From assembly GCF_001445655.1 (NCBI RefSeq), contig NZ_LNBE01000003.1, forward strand, positions 2,566,733 through 2,630,732: a stretch of 64,000 bases of DNA. Direction: 5' to 3'. The translations under genes were made by a program, and so were the position numbers. This stretch comes from Streptomyces roseifaciens (GTDB lineage Bacteria; Actinomycetota; Actinomycetes; Streptomycetales; Streptomycetaceae). The stretch's first letter is position 1. Each line of letters starts with the position of its first letter. Positions 36,674 to 45,495 of the stretch are shown piece after piece. A model generated the notes under the pieces. It saw nothing but the letters and a program-made list of their open reading frames with translations, was not told the origin of the DNA and searched no databases.

Positions 36674-37599
36674 CTGGCGGCTACGGCCCGGCGGCGACGT
36701 GTCTCCAGCCTGCCGCCCCGGCTACGGCACCCGCAGCCGGGGCGCGACGCGATCGACTCGCTGCTGGCCGCTGTCGGCCGGAAATGGCGTGGAGTGCGTC
36801 GGGTACGGGCAGCAACGGGCGGCCCCTTCCCAGGGCCAGTCGTACAACGCTCACCCCGGCGGCCAGAGCCAGGCCGACACCACCGGTTCGTCCGGCGGTG
36901 ATGGAGGCGATGGCAGCTTCGCCCAAGGCGGCCAGCCCGGCGGCGAGACCGTCACGGTGCAGCTTGGCCAGGCGGTGAATTTCACTCCAGACTTGCAGAT
37001 CGCCTCGGCGGGAAGACTCTGCTGAGGGGCCCGGCCGGTGACACGAGACCGGGGGCCCTGCGCCTGACGAGGGTCCGGCGCCGACTTGCCTGCGGTGAAT
37101 GTCTCACGGGCCGGGACAGGCATGAGCGGCGCGGAGGAGGCGCCGACCACGCTCGACCGGCTGACCCGGGAACCCGACAGCACCGATATCTCGCCCGTAC
37201 CGGTCTTCGGTGTGGGTGACGCCACGGACCTCCGGCTACGCCGGGCGGCGGCCCGAGAAGGGGGATCTTGGAACAGGCTGTGCCGGACACGCGGGCCCGG
37301 CACAGCCTGAGGGGCACGAATCCTGCTTCAGAGCCTCGCACTCAGCCCGAAGGCGTTGGCTTCGGGAGCAGGACCGCCCAGCAGCCCGGCCAGGTGCGCC
37401 CGGTCGCCGTCCTCGGCCCGGCCCCCAGTTGTGCTGCTGGCTGGTCTGCAGATGTTGCTGGAGAGGGCCCTGGGACATGCCGGTGTGCTGGCAGTACGCG
37501 GCGATCAGCATGGACACCCTGTCCAGGGTGTCGGCTGCGTCCGTGGCCCGGTATTTGTCATCCGCGTCGTGGCGGCTGCCGGGCAGCGGACGGCCGACG
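36674..37599. other. Region without a supportable gene
   Basis: Gly/Ser-rich open frames (around 36840-37020) and overlapping Arg-rich frames lack start signals and family motifs. A minus-strand helix-like stretch (LDRVSMLIAAYCQHTGM, about 37500) is suggestive of a lost gene but too short to name. Confidence 0.4.
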
Positions 37600-37770
37600 G
37601 CGACCTCCAGGTGGCTTGCCCCGATAGCTGGCCCCGCCCCGAATATCAGCCCGCTCCCGGGCCGCGCCCACGTCGTCCAGGACGGCACCGCCCACCCCAC
37701 GCTGCTCATGACCGACGCCGAGGCCGCCGGCTGGCTCGCTGCCACAGGGGGCCGGAGAGGTCTGTCCCGG
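37600..37770 (+). pseudogene. Relic of the C-terminus of a TraB/FtsK-like translocase (second copy)
   Basis: The plus strand reads RWLAPIAGPAP, then HVVQDGTAHP and LLMTDAEAAGWLAAT. This matches the C-terminal end of the translocase at 59978-60142 codon for codon except for a few changes and a 6-base deletion, and it lacks the stop codon. Like that copy, it is followed by a strong hairpin. The body of the gene is absent here. Confidence 0.65.
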
Positions 37771-37787
37771 AGCCGGACACGCCACGG

Positions 37788-37816
37788 GCCCCGGGGGCCA
37801 GCATGGCCCCCGGGGC
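37788..37816 (+). terminator. Strong GC hairpin after the tra relic
   Basis: A perfect 12-base stem (37788-37799 with 37805-37816) around loop AGCAT. It sits at the same relative place as the hairpin after the 60.14-kb tra C-terminus. Confidence 0.7.
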
Positions 37817-37899
37817 GCGGCTATGGAGTCACGTGGCCCAACGCCTGCGCTGCTGTGGTGCCTCGCAGAGCCGACCGGTCTCAGATCGGCGCGCTCAGT

Positions 37900-38262
37900 C
37901 TTCCCCGGTCTGCGTCGGCTCGATCTGGTGGAGGCGTACACGCACCTGGACGCCGAGTCGACGCGGCCCATGCACCGCCGGCACACGCCGCGATCCAGGA
38001 CCGGGCCACGGCCGTCCGCGCATCCTGGGCACGTCACCTTCGGCTGGCTAAAGCCGAAGGTGAGCACCCATCCGTCGCCTTCGGTGGCCTTGCGTGCCAT
38101 GGGAGACCTCGTCTGCGGAGCGTTCGTCCCCGTCGCTTCCCGTCTCGACCGCCAGGTAGACGGCGAGGCAGCCATCGGGTCGCATGCGACAGCTATCCCT
38201 GTAGGCATCCAGTTCCCTCCTCAACGGCACGCGCAGCCGCGAACCCGTCCCGGCCGCGCTCA
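37900..38262 (-). pseudogene. Possible decayed small regulatory genes with a zinc ribbon
   Basis: From ATG 38262 the minus strand reads GSRLRVPLRRELDAYRDSCR and RPDGCLAVYLAVETG. An overlapping frame from ATG 38102 reads EGDGWVLTFGFSQPKVTCPG with a second Cys pair VCRRCMGR, i.e. a CxxC...CxxC ribbon. Both run into shadow sequence of the tra relic, so ends are unclear. The family is unknown; I read this as two overlapping small genes or one frameshifted gene. Confidence 0.4.
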
Positions 38263-38515
38263 TCATGACCAGCTTGCTCAAGCAGCCCGCTTCTACCCCT
38301 AGCTGAAGGCCGACATCGAAAACGGCGGCGGGGCGGTTCCTGCCGATGGCGCTCCGGCGGCCACGCCCGCGAACCGCCATGCCCGGCTGTGCCCGTGCCC
38401 GCAGTCGGGGTCTGCCTCGGCACCGGGTACCACCGTTGTTGCTGTGCCTGGGAGTGTGGCTGTGCCCGTGCCCGCAACCTCACAGGGCCCGGTCCCGGCT
38501 TCGCGTCCTCGCTGG

Positions 38516-38822
38516 CTAAGGGGTCTCGGCGATGTCCTCGACGTCTTCCTTGCCCCGCCCCCGGCCGTCCACGGCGAGGCATCCCTGGCCGCTCCCGCGC
38601 CCACCTGCGGGCTGCAGGGGAGCGTGCTGGTGGGGCTGCGCCGCCTGCCGTCGGTACCAGCGCCAGGTGAGAACGGCCAGTGTCAGGTAGAGGGCGCCAG
38701 CAGCAGGGCCGACCTGAAGAGGGTTGGCCCATGAGGGGTAAATCTTCGCGAACAGTGGCGCCGCCAATGACCGCCGCGCCGCCCAGGATCACGCAGGAGG
38801 CCGTGGTCGGGCCGGGCTTCAT
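38516..38822 (-). pseudogene. Small two-helix membrane protein, frameshifted
   Basis: It starts at ATG 38822, overlapping the stop of the PP2C phosphatase gene (ATGA), so it was coupled to it. It reads PGPTTASCVILGGAAVIGG, then after a one-base deletion near 38765 PLFAKIYPSWANPLQVGPAA, ALYLTLAVLTWRWYRR and a Gln/His-rich tail. Two membrane segments are seen. It is probably a companion of the phosphatase. Confidence 0.5.
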
Positions 38823-38982
38823 GCGGTTGTAGAACGGTGGGGCTGGAGCAGGAGGAGGGCAATGTCGTCGGTGTGCCGGCCGGAGGGGCGGGTGTAGGCG
38901 ACAAGGCTGTCGATGAGCTGATGCGGGGGGAGGCCGCCCGACTCGCTCAGATGCCGGGCGAGGGCGGCGGTTGTCTGGCTTA
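38819..38982 (-). pseudogene. C-terminal exon-like piece of the interrupted PP2C phosphatase
   Basis: The last 53 codons of the phosphatase: SQTTAALARHLSESGGLPPH, then a helix, then SGRHTDDIALLLLQ, the final PP2C motif with its metal-binding Asp pair. It joins in frame to the piece ending at 40357 when the IS and one copy of TTA are removed. Confidence 0.85.
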
Positions 38983-39050
38983 CTGATCGTTTCAGAATGA
39001 GTTGAGCTGCGGGTCTTGCACTCGCCAATCCTGGTCGGCAGGGTGTCCGG

Positions 39051-39859
39051 GTGCGTGCTGATCTTGTTCCGGACGACCTGTGGGAGCGGGTGGCCCCGTT
39101 GCTGCCACCCGCTCCCGAACGGCGCCGCCGGTATCCCGGGCGGTTGCGTGTTCCTGACCGAACAGCACTCGCCGGAGTCCTGTTCGTGCTGCGGACCGGT
39201 GTCGCCTGGCGGGACGTCCCGGCGGAGACCGTGGGCTGTTCCGGGGTGACGGCCTGGCGCCGGCTGCGGGACTGGACCGAGGCCGGCGTCTGGCCACGCC
39301 TGCACGCCGCCCTGCTGACCGAACTGCGCCGCGCGGACTTGTTGGACCTGGACGACTGCTCCGTGGACGGGTCGCACGTCCGGGCCCTCAAAGGGGGGAT
39401 CACGTCGGCCCTTCACCCGTCGACCGCGCCCGCCCCGGCTCGAAGCACCACCTGATCGTCGACCGCCACGGAACCCCGCTCGCCGTCACTCTCACCGGCG
39501 GCAATCGCCACGACGTCACCCAGCTCCTGCCCCTGCTCGACGCCCTCCCACCGATCCGCGGACGGCGGGGACGTCCCCGCCGCAAGCCCCGGCGCCTGTA
39601 TGCCGACCGGGGCTACGACTTCGACAAGTACCGCCGCCTGCTGTGGAAGCGGGGCATCAAGCCGTTGATCGCGCGACGCGGCGTCGCCCACGGCTCCGGA
39701 CTGGGCAAGGTGCGCTGGGTGGTCGAGCGCGCCTTCGCCTGGCTGCACCAGTTCAAACGGCTCCGCACCCGCTACGAGCGACGCGCCGATCTTCATCAGG
39801 GCCTGCTCGAACTGGCCTGCGGCCTCATATGCCTGCGCCGCCTGCGCACCCCATCCTGA
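39051..39859 (+). CDS. IS5-family transposase made by -1 frameshifting
   Basis: The first frame (39051-39455) contains DDLWERVAPLLPPAPERRRR, the first catalytic Asp in DDCSVDGSHV, and the slippery run AAAGGGGGG at 39390-39398. A -1 shift there continues as GDHVGPSPVDRARPGSKHHL, then YADRGYDFDKYRRLLWKRGI (second Asp) and VVERAFAWLHQFKRL (Glu), to the stop at 39859. Overlapping frames with a slippery G run are normal for this IS group, so the element is probably functional. Confidence 0.88.
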
Positions 39860-39863
39860 TCGA

Positions 39864-40268
39864 TCAGCTGGCTACGCTGAACCACCCCGGTCGCACCTCG
39901 GTCAGAAGCGGTTGCAGGGACCGCACTGCGGTCCGCAGGTCCTGATCAGTGACGTCGAGAGGCTCCGGCAGGCTCAGCCCGTACGAGCGCAGCCGCCAGA
40001 GGTCGAAGATTTCGCTCCCGTCGGCGTCGAAGTCGACATCGACCTCGGTGCCGTTGTCGCTGACGAAGCGGCACCCGGCCCCATGAACCGTGTAGGAGTA
40101 GGTGCCGATGTGCCCACTCCGGCTGATGATTCGGCGCGAACGGACCAGGCCGAGGACATCTGCGAGTTGCTCAAGCGACGGGATCGCGGCCCTCATAGCC
40201 TCGTCAACCGCGTTCAGAGCCTCGACGTAGCCAAGCACGAGCTCCCGTGCAGCCCCAACCCGTTCCAT
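39864..40268 (-). CDS. DUF6896-like protein carried inside the IS
   Basis: A 134-residue protein starting ATG 40268 with GGGGGA 9 bases upstream. An N-terminal helical half (ELVLGYVEALNAVDEAM) precedes the DUF6896 core SYTVHGAGCRFVSDNGTEVD, FDADGSEIFDLWRLRSYGLS. DUF6896 proteins occur next to toxin genes, where they may act as immunity proteins; that role is not shown here. It is transcribed convergently with the transposase, stopping 4 bases from its end, and is fully inside the terminal repeats. Confidence 0.75.
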   Translation of the reverse strand: MERVGAARELVLGYVEALNAVDEAMRAAIPSLEQLADVLGLVRSRRIISRSGHIGTYSYTVHGAGCRFVSDNGTEVDVDFDADGSEIFDLWRLRSYGLSLPEPLDVTDQDLRTAVRSLQPLLTEVRPGWFSVAS

Positions 40269-40356
40269 ACAGCACCATCCCCCCTGAGCCCGTGGCTGAA
40301 GGGATTGTTCCATGAGCCGCCAGCGTCTCCGCAGGACGGCATTCTGAAACGATCAG

Positions 40357-42325
40357 TTATGTCGGTGCCGGGCACCTCCACGAGGCCGTCGGTGTAGAGG
40401 GCGAGGAGGGATCCAGGGGGCAGGGGAAGGCTGGTGAGCGGATAAGAAGGGGTCCCCAGGCCGAGCCCGAGAGGCGGGCCGGGGTCGATGTCTACGGCTT
40501 GGGCCCGGTGGTCGGGGTGGCGCAGGAGCGGCGGGGGGTGGCCGGCGCTGGTGAGGGTCACTCGGTGGTGGGCCAGGTCGAGATGGGCGTAGAGGCAGGA
40601 GGCGAACCGCCCGGCGTCCAGGTCTGCCAGGTCCCGGTCGGTACGGGCGAGGACTTGGTCGGGGGGCGCGCCGGCGGTGGCGTGGGAGTGGACCGCGGTG
40701 CGGACTTGGCCCATGAGGGCGGCGGCTGTCACGTCGTGGCCTTGGACGTCGCCGATGATGGCTGCGGCGGTGGTGTCGGTGAGGCGGATGAGGTCGTAGA
40801 AGTCGCCGCCGATGTCCATGCCGTGGCTGGCGGGGAGGTAGCGGGCGGCGACGTCGAGTCCGGTCACGGTGGGCAGGGTGTGGGGCAGGAGGGTCTGCTG
40901 GAGAGCGTGGGCGAGGTTGTGCTTGGCGTCGTAGAGGCGGGCGCGGTCCAGGGCTTGGGCGATGAGCCCCGCCAGCGGCGTGAGGACGGAGCGTTCCGCG
41001 GCGGTGAAGGTGTGCGGACGGTTGTAGGCGAGCAGGCAGCAGCCGATGGGGCGCCCGGAGGTAATCAGCGGGAGGAAGGCCCAGGCGTGCTTGTCGCTGG
41101 TCTGCGGCGTTCCGGGGTAGGCCCGGGCCAGCTCGGTGCGGTCGGTGAAGAAGGAGGCGGTTCCGGTTGCCAGGGCATGGCCGGCGGGGGTGAGATCGGC
41201 ATCCGTGGGCAGGCCGTCGAGTCGCTCGATGACCTCCGGGTCGTAACCGCGGTATCCGATGATCCGGATGCGTCCGACTTCAGTTGTGGACATGATCAGA
41301 CCCTGGGCGCCGAAAGCGGGGAGGATCTGATCGGCGGCCAGATTGACGACGTCTTGGACACTCACGGTATCGGTCAACGCGGCCGCCAGGTACACGAGCA
41401 GGTGAATACGGCTCGCGTCCGGGGTGCCGACGGCAGCCGGCTCCTCGCCGACTGGCCTGTCGGAGCGGCCAGCGGTACTGCTGGGCGTGATGAGGACGCT
41501 GATTCCGCTGTCGCCCGGGTAAAGGCGGAGGCCGAGCCACCGGTCCGGCGGGCTCAGGACGGTCATGGCGGCTGGCTCGCGGCTGGTCACGGCCGTGCGG
41601 TAGGTATCCATACAGGTGACGTTGTCCAGCCACGGCAGCGACTGCCACGGCTGGGTACCCAACAGTTGCCTCACCGGTTTGCCCAACAGGTCGGTGGCAG
41701 CGGTGTTGGCGAAGGTGATCCTTCCTTCCGGATCGAGGGAAAGTGCTCCGAGGGGAAGACGCTCGACCAGGTCGGCCGCCGCGAGCGCCTGATGTGTCTT
41801 TGTCGTGCGGGGGTGGTGCAGAGGGGGGACGTAGCGGGGCCGGTCCGGAATGGTCGGAGGGGGGTTTGCCGCGTCCAGGACCTGGGCGATGCTCTGCGAG
41901 CTGAAGGCGATGTGCTCACGCTCGCGAAGCGTAAGCCAGGACGAGCGACCGGCCGGCCACATCAACATCAGCGTGCCCCAGCGCTGGCGTACGCCTCTCA
42001 GCGGGGCGACCGCGAACGCGAGAGGGTAAGGGATACTCGCGGCGGAGCGCGGATACAAGCGGGCCAGCTCCTCCTGAGAACCCACCCACACGAGCCGATC
42101 CTCGTACAGCGCATCCGGGGTCGGCCCCCGGGAAGCGAGCGCAGCCCGCCACCACGGAGCGAAAGCCTCGACCGGCAGACCGCACAGCACAACCAAGCCC
42201 AGTACCTCTTCCGCGGTGTCCTTCAGATAGACACCCCCGGCCATGGCACCGGTACGGCGTACAGCCATCGCCAACGCCTCGCTCAGCTGATCAACCGCAC
42301 TGGGTCGCTCACGGCACCCGCTCAC
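40357..42325 (-). pseudogene. GAF-PAS-PP2C (SpoIIE-type) phosphatase, interrupted by the IS
   Basis: This is the first ~655 residues of a regulatory Ser/Thr phosphatase. A GAF-like region (~1-150) is followed by PAS (~185-280, LPLGALSLDPEGRITFANTA), a second GAF (~310-455, ending before ALQQTLLPHTLP) and the PP2C/SpoIIE catalytic domain with MDIGGDFYDL, IIGDVQGHDVTAAALM and LLALYTDGLVEV. Such proteins dephosphorylate anti-anti-sigma factors and so release stress or developmental sigma factors. The IS after codon for Ile in VPGTDI removes the last metal-binding motif, so the product is probably inactive; removing the IS restores a 709-codon gene. Confidence 0.88.
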
Positions 42326-42791
42326 CTGGCGCAGAACCTAACACCCATAACCAGACGGTACGCCCGCCGGACAGAGGCGGCACGCGGTGACAGGACAGCA
42401 CCAGAGGGGGACGGATCACTACCTGGCAGACCACCCGGATCCTGCCCGTCGAGGCACCTCATCAGGCTGAAGGCATCCGGTCGAGAGATAGGTCGCGCTG
42501 ATCGCGTGCATGGGTCCTCCGGCCGGGGAGACGGGCACGTAGTCACCCCTTCGTCTCGTCGCGACCGGTGCCGTCGGCAGGACACCACCGGTCGCCATAG
42601 GGAACCACCCGGCGCGCGCAGCCCCCGGCGCGCGCCTGGACACCGGCCGACTCGGCTCGGCCTACCGGCCGTCTCCAGTGCCCTCACTGCCCACTGCCGC
42701 CTCGTCGCCGAGCCGCTCGCCCGTACCGGGATCAAGCGTCGGATGGGCCCACGTGACGGGAATCGAGTAGGAACGGGACAGGGAGGGCTGG
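42326..42791. other. Intergenic stretch without a supportable gene
   Basis: 466 bases between two minus-strand genes. Only short shadow frames were found. The promoter of the phosphatase gene should lie near its left end. Confidence 0.5.
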
Positions 42792-43466
42792 TCAGCGCCG
42801 CCGCACCTCGCAGTTGAGCGGCGGGTTGCCGCCGACGTGGCAGATGTCGACGCCGGCGCCACCGTCGACCACGCCCTGGTTGTCGGGCACGACGATCACG
42901 TCGTTGCCGTCGAAGCCCTCAACCGATCCCTTGTTCACCACTCCGGAGCGGAAGGTGATGCGGTCGTCGCCCCGGGCCCCGCGGACGAGGGTGCTTTGCG
43001 CCGTGGTGGCGTTTTCGAGGTCGATCTGGTCACTGTCCTGACCGCCGCGGACCTTTCCTTCCACCGTGCCGCTGATCGTGATCCGGTCGCGGCCGAACTG
43101 CCCGTCGAGGTCCCCCTCGGGGAACAGGTGGGAGCCCCGGTTCGTCGTGATGGCGTCCGCGTCGTCACCGGCGTTGAGCCGCCCGCGGATGTCGCCGCTG
43201 AAGGTGATGGTGTCGTTCCCCGCCAGGGCGTTGATGACATGCCCCGTGTCCAGGAAGGAGCAGATGACGGTGTCGTTGCCGGGAGTGCCGTTGATGACCG
43301 GGCCCGGCTGCGGGACGCCGTTGACCGTGCAGGACGAGGCCGCCTGCGCGGGGACGGCAAGGGCGCCCAGAGCCGTCGCGGGGAGGAGCAGGAGAGCCGC
43401 CGCGGCGGCCAGCCGGGTGGTGCGGCGGCGCGCGCTGCGGGCTGGGGTGTGCTGCGCTGCGTTCAT
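42792..43466 (-). CDS. Secreted RTX-like (calcium-binding beta-roll) protein
   Basis: A 224-residue secreted protein. ATG 43466 opens a signal peptide (MNAAQHTPARSARRRTTRLA, then an Ala/Leu core and cleavage near VPAQA). The mature part is a run of RTX-like repeats with Gly-Asn-Asp turns (GTPGNDTVICS, LAGNDTITFSG, NAGDDADAITT, QFGRDRITISG, RGGQDSDQIDL, RGARGDDRITF, FDGNDVIVVP, GGAGVDICHV) and two Cys pairs near the ends. It should fold as a parallel beta-roll, probably stabilised by calcium outside the cell. No catalytic domain is attached. Confidence 0.82.
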   Translation of the reverse strand: MNAAQHTPARSARRRTTRLAAAAALLLLPATALGALAVPAQAASSCTVNGVPQPGPVINGTPGNDTVICSFLDTGHVINALAGNDTITFSGDIRGRLNAGDDADAITTNRGSHLFPEGDLDGQFGRDRITISGTVEGKVRGGQDSDQIDLENATTAQSTLVRGARGDDRITFRSGVVNKGSVEGFDGNDVIVVPDNQGVVDGGAGVDICHVGGNPPLNCEVRRR

Positions 43467-43733
43467 GAACGCGTTCCCATCGCGAGAAGGGGAGCAGGTT
43501 CCCTCACGGAACCGGACAATCCCCTTTCTGCCTAGGCCCTGATGCACCAATACCGGGCTTGACTACATGAAACGCCTCGGAAATCACTCGGCCGGACTAA
43601 CGTCGGGCCGCCTGCATCTGAGACCTCGTACGCGTACGGTGTCGTGGCCGCACACAGCTACGGCAGGGTGGGCGGCCACGTCGGGCGTGACCGCTGGCAC
43701 CGGCCGGTCGCCCGCCGGTGGTGTTGCCGTGGG

Positions 43734-43958
43734 TCATCTGTTCCTCGATGAGCTGCGCCAGTTTGGACGGCAGGAGGACAGGGTGGCGGCCAATGGTGGG
43801 GTAGGTGGAGTCTTGTGTATCGCGATGCCGAGTTTTCGTAGTGCGTTCAGCTGTTCCTGGGTCCGGTTGCAGGGGGCCGCAGCCTGCTGGATGAGCATCG
43901 CGGTGATGACCGCGCTGCGGTTGGTCTGGCCGGTGAACTGCTCGACGAGGAGAGCCAC
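43734..43958 (-). CDS. Small unknown protein, uncertain
   Basis: A 74-codon frame from GTG 43958 reads ALLVEQFTGQTNRSAVITAM, then an AAAP turn and QEQLNALRKLGIAIHK, plausible as two helices. No ribosome binding site or family was seen, and the tail becomes Arg/Ser-rich shadow. It may be the remains of a gene. Confidence 0.35.
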   Translation of the reverse strand: MALLVEQFTGQTNRSAVITAMLIQQAAAPCNRTQEQLNALRKLGIAIHKTPPTPPLAATLSSCRPNWRSSSRNR

Positions 43959-44127
43959 CTGCTAGGGCAGGTCGGAAGACCTCGTGCCCGACGGACGATA
44001 GTGAAGTGAACGCGCTAATTTCGCCACAAGCTGTGCGAGAACCCTAGGTGCGCGCTTGAGAGTGATATATAGCCAATCAGGGTATATATGCTTCAAGGGG
44101 GGTGCTGCTGGGGGAAGGGGGTTTTCC

Positions 44128-45114
44128 ATGGCGTTGATGCACACGATCCGGCACGGTGACGCATGGGAGCCATGGGGCAATGTCGAGACCGTGGTCGGCG
44201 ACATCGGGGCCCGTGCGGCTTGCTGTGCGGAGCGCGGCGGCAACCTCCACGTGGTGGCCCAGGGGCGAAGAGCCTTGTGGCACACCATCAGGTTCAGCGA
44301 TGAGAAGAGCTGGCAGGTCTGGGGAGACGTAGGAGCGGGCGGTGCAGGCGTACCTGGACACATGCATGCTCTGGGCGCCTCCCCTGTCGGTCCCGACCTG
44401 CATGTGCTGGGAACGGCCTTTCTCGATCCGGAGGATGACCCATCCACGGTCTGGCACACCATCCGTTACGGTGGTACGGGCCGCTGGCATCCTTTCGGAA
44501 ACGTCAACGCCACCGCTGCGGGGGACCCTTCCCACCGATCTCAGTACAGCAATCCCTACTGCGCTGAAGTCGGCGGCAACCTGCATGGATTGGTGTCTGG
44601 TGTAGCCGGCGACGGCGTCAACCTGGTCGGGTTCCACACCATCCGCTTCTCCGACAACTGGCAGCCCTATACCAACCTCAACCACGCCGTCTCCCGTAGC
44701 AATCTGGGACCCAGCGCCTGCGCGGAGATCGGCGGTGACCTTCATCTGGTGGCCATCAGTGGTGACGGGCGTTTCTATCACAGCATTCGCTCCAGCACGA
44801 CAAGCAACTGGATCCGCGCCGGCGACGCGAGCGCTGCCGCCGGAGGGCAAGGGTTGAACTTCGCCGATGGCCTGGTGGCCTGCGCGAACGTCGGCGGCAA
44901 CCTCCACGTGGTCCTTGTCGCAGGTAATGCCGCGGGCACGCTGTACCACACCATCCGTTTCTCCGACTCCGGCACCTGGCAGACCATCGCGAATCTCACC
45001 CACGTTCTGGGCCCGCCCATCCCACCCGGCTCCCACGGACTGTCCTATTCGGGTTTCAGCTGCGCGGGCGTGCGGGGGGAACTGCAGGTAGTGCTGAGCG
45101 TGGATCCGTTCTGA
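44128..45114 (+). CDS. Six-repeat beta-propeller, lectin-like protein
   Basis: A 328-residue protein built of six repeats of about 45-60 residues, each starting with an HTIR(F/Y)SD-type strand and containing a C(x)EVGGNLHxV-type strand. Examples are LMHTIRHGDAWEPWGNVE, LWHTIRFSDEKSWQVWGD, VWHTIRYGGTGRWHPFGN, FHTIRFSDNWQPYTNLN, YHSIRSSTTSNWIRAGD and LYHTIRFSDSGTWQTIA. This fits a six-bladed propeller such as fungal and bacterial fucose- or sialic-acid-binding lectins, but no binding residues can be assigned. ATG 44128 follows a strong GGGGGAAGGGGG site. There is no signal peptide, so it is cytosolic or exported in another way. A comparatively AT-rich stretch (44060-44090) lies upstream and may hold its promoter. 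It lies 380 bases tail-to-tail from the cytolysin-like gene. Confidence 0.78.
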   Translation: MALMHTIRHGDAWEPWGNVETVVGDIGARAACCAERGGNLHVVAQGRRALWHTIRFSDEKSWQVWGDVGAGGAGVPGHMHALGASPVGPDLHVLGTAFLDPEDDPSTVWHTIRYGGTGRWHPFGNVNATAAGDPSHRSQYSNPYCAEVGGNLHGLVSGVAGDGVNLVGFHTIRFSDNWQPYTNLNHAVSRSNLGPSACAEIGGDLHLVAISGDGRFYHSIRSSTTSNWIRAGDASAAAGGQGLNFADGLVACANVGGNLHVVLVAGNAAGTLYHTIRFSDSGTWQTIANLTHVLGPPIPPGSHGLSYSGFSCAGVRGELQVVLSVDPF

Positions 45115-45495
45115 AGAGAGCCCGGTCGGTGAAGTAGCGCGCCTGCTGCTGGTAGTCCCCGCCGAACGGATTCATGCCGCCACTGTGGCCGACCTGACGG
45201 ATGGCCGTAGGCCCTTTGGGTTCTTCCCCAGTCGTCCAACAAGCCATCGCCCAAAAGCCGCGGCTTCTCCGGGGGCGCTGCGAGTGTGCGGTTCGAGTTC
45301 ACGCAGCTCAGAAGCGGTCGGGATGAGGGGAACGGGTGCAACAGGTGTGGTGGACGTGACAGGCAGCGGAGGCGGTCGGCCCGCCGTGCCTGCCCCGCGC
45401 CCCGGGGGTCCGTCCGAGGGTTCCTGACGCCGTGACCGGCGACGTGTCGCGAGGCAGGCACAACGCCTTGGCCGTAGTGGTCCGGTCCTCGGCCG
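45115..45495. other. Convergent gap between lectin-like and cytolysin-like genes
   Basis: No supportable gene. A short minus-strand reading (MNPFGGDYQQQARYFTD, about 45120-45175) looks like the start of a lost small gene. No strong hairpin was found. Confidence 0.4.

Larger units (their letters stand above)
38983..40356 (+). mobile_element. IS5-family (IS427-like) element with a passenger gene
   Basis: 1374 bases ended by perfect 17-base inverted repeats (CTGATCGTTTCAGAATG) and flanked by a TTA target duplication at 38980-38982 and 40357-40359. It holds the frameshift-type transposase on the plus strand and, between it and the right end, a convergent gene of the DUF6896 type. Ordinary relatives are about 0.9 kb, so about 0.45 kb is cargo. 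Confidence 0.9.

Noticed and set aside
39390..39400. Frameshift in the IS5-type transposase considered as a disabling mutation
   Set aside because: The -1 shift at an AAAGGGGGG run with overlapping frames is the normal expression mode of this IS group.
38193..39416. 407-codon minus-strand frame crossing the left end of the IS5-type element
   Set aside because: It runs through the IS terminus and opposite the transposase, so it cannot be a real gene; only the small membrane-protein start inside it is meaningful.
40499..42817. 772-codon open frame on the plus strand opposite the PP2C gene
   Set aside because: Antisense shadow of the GAF-PAS-PP2C gene; no motifs, and the minus strand is clearly coding.
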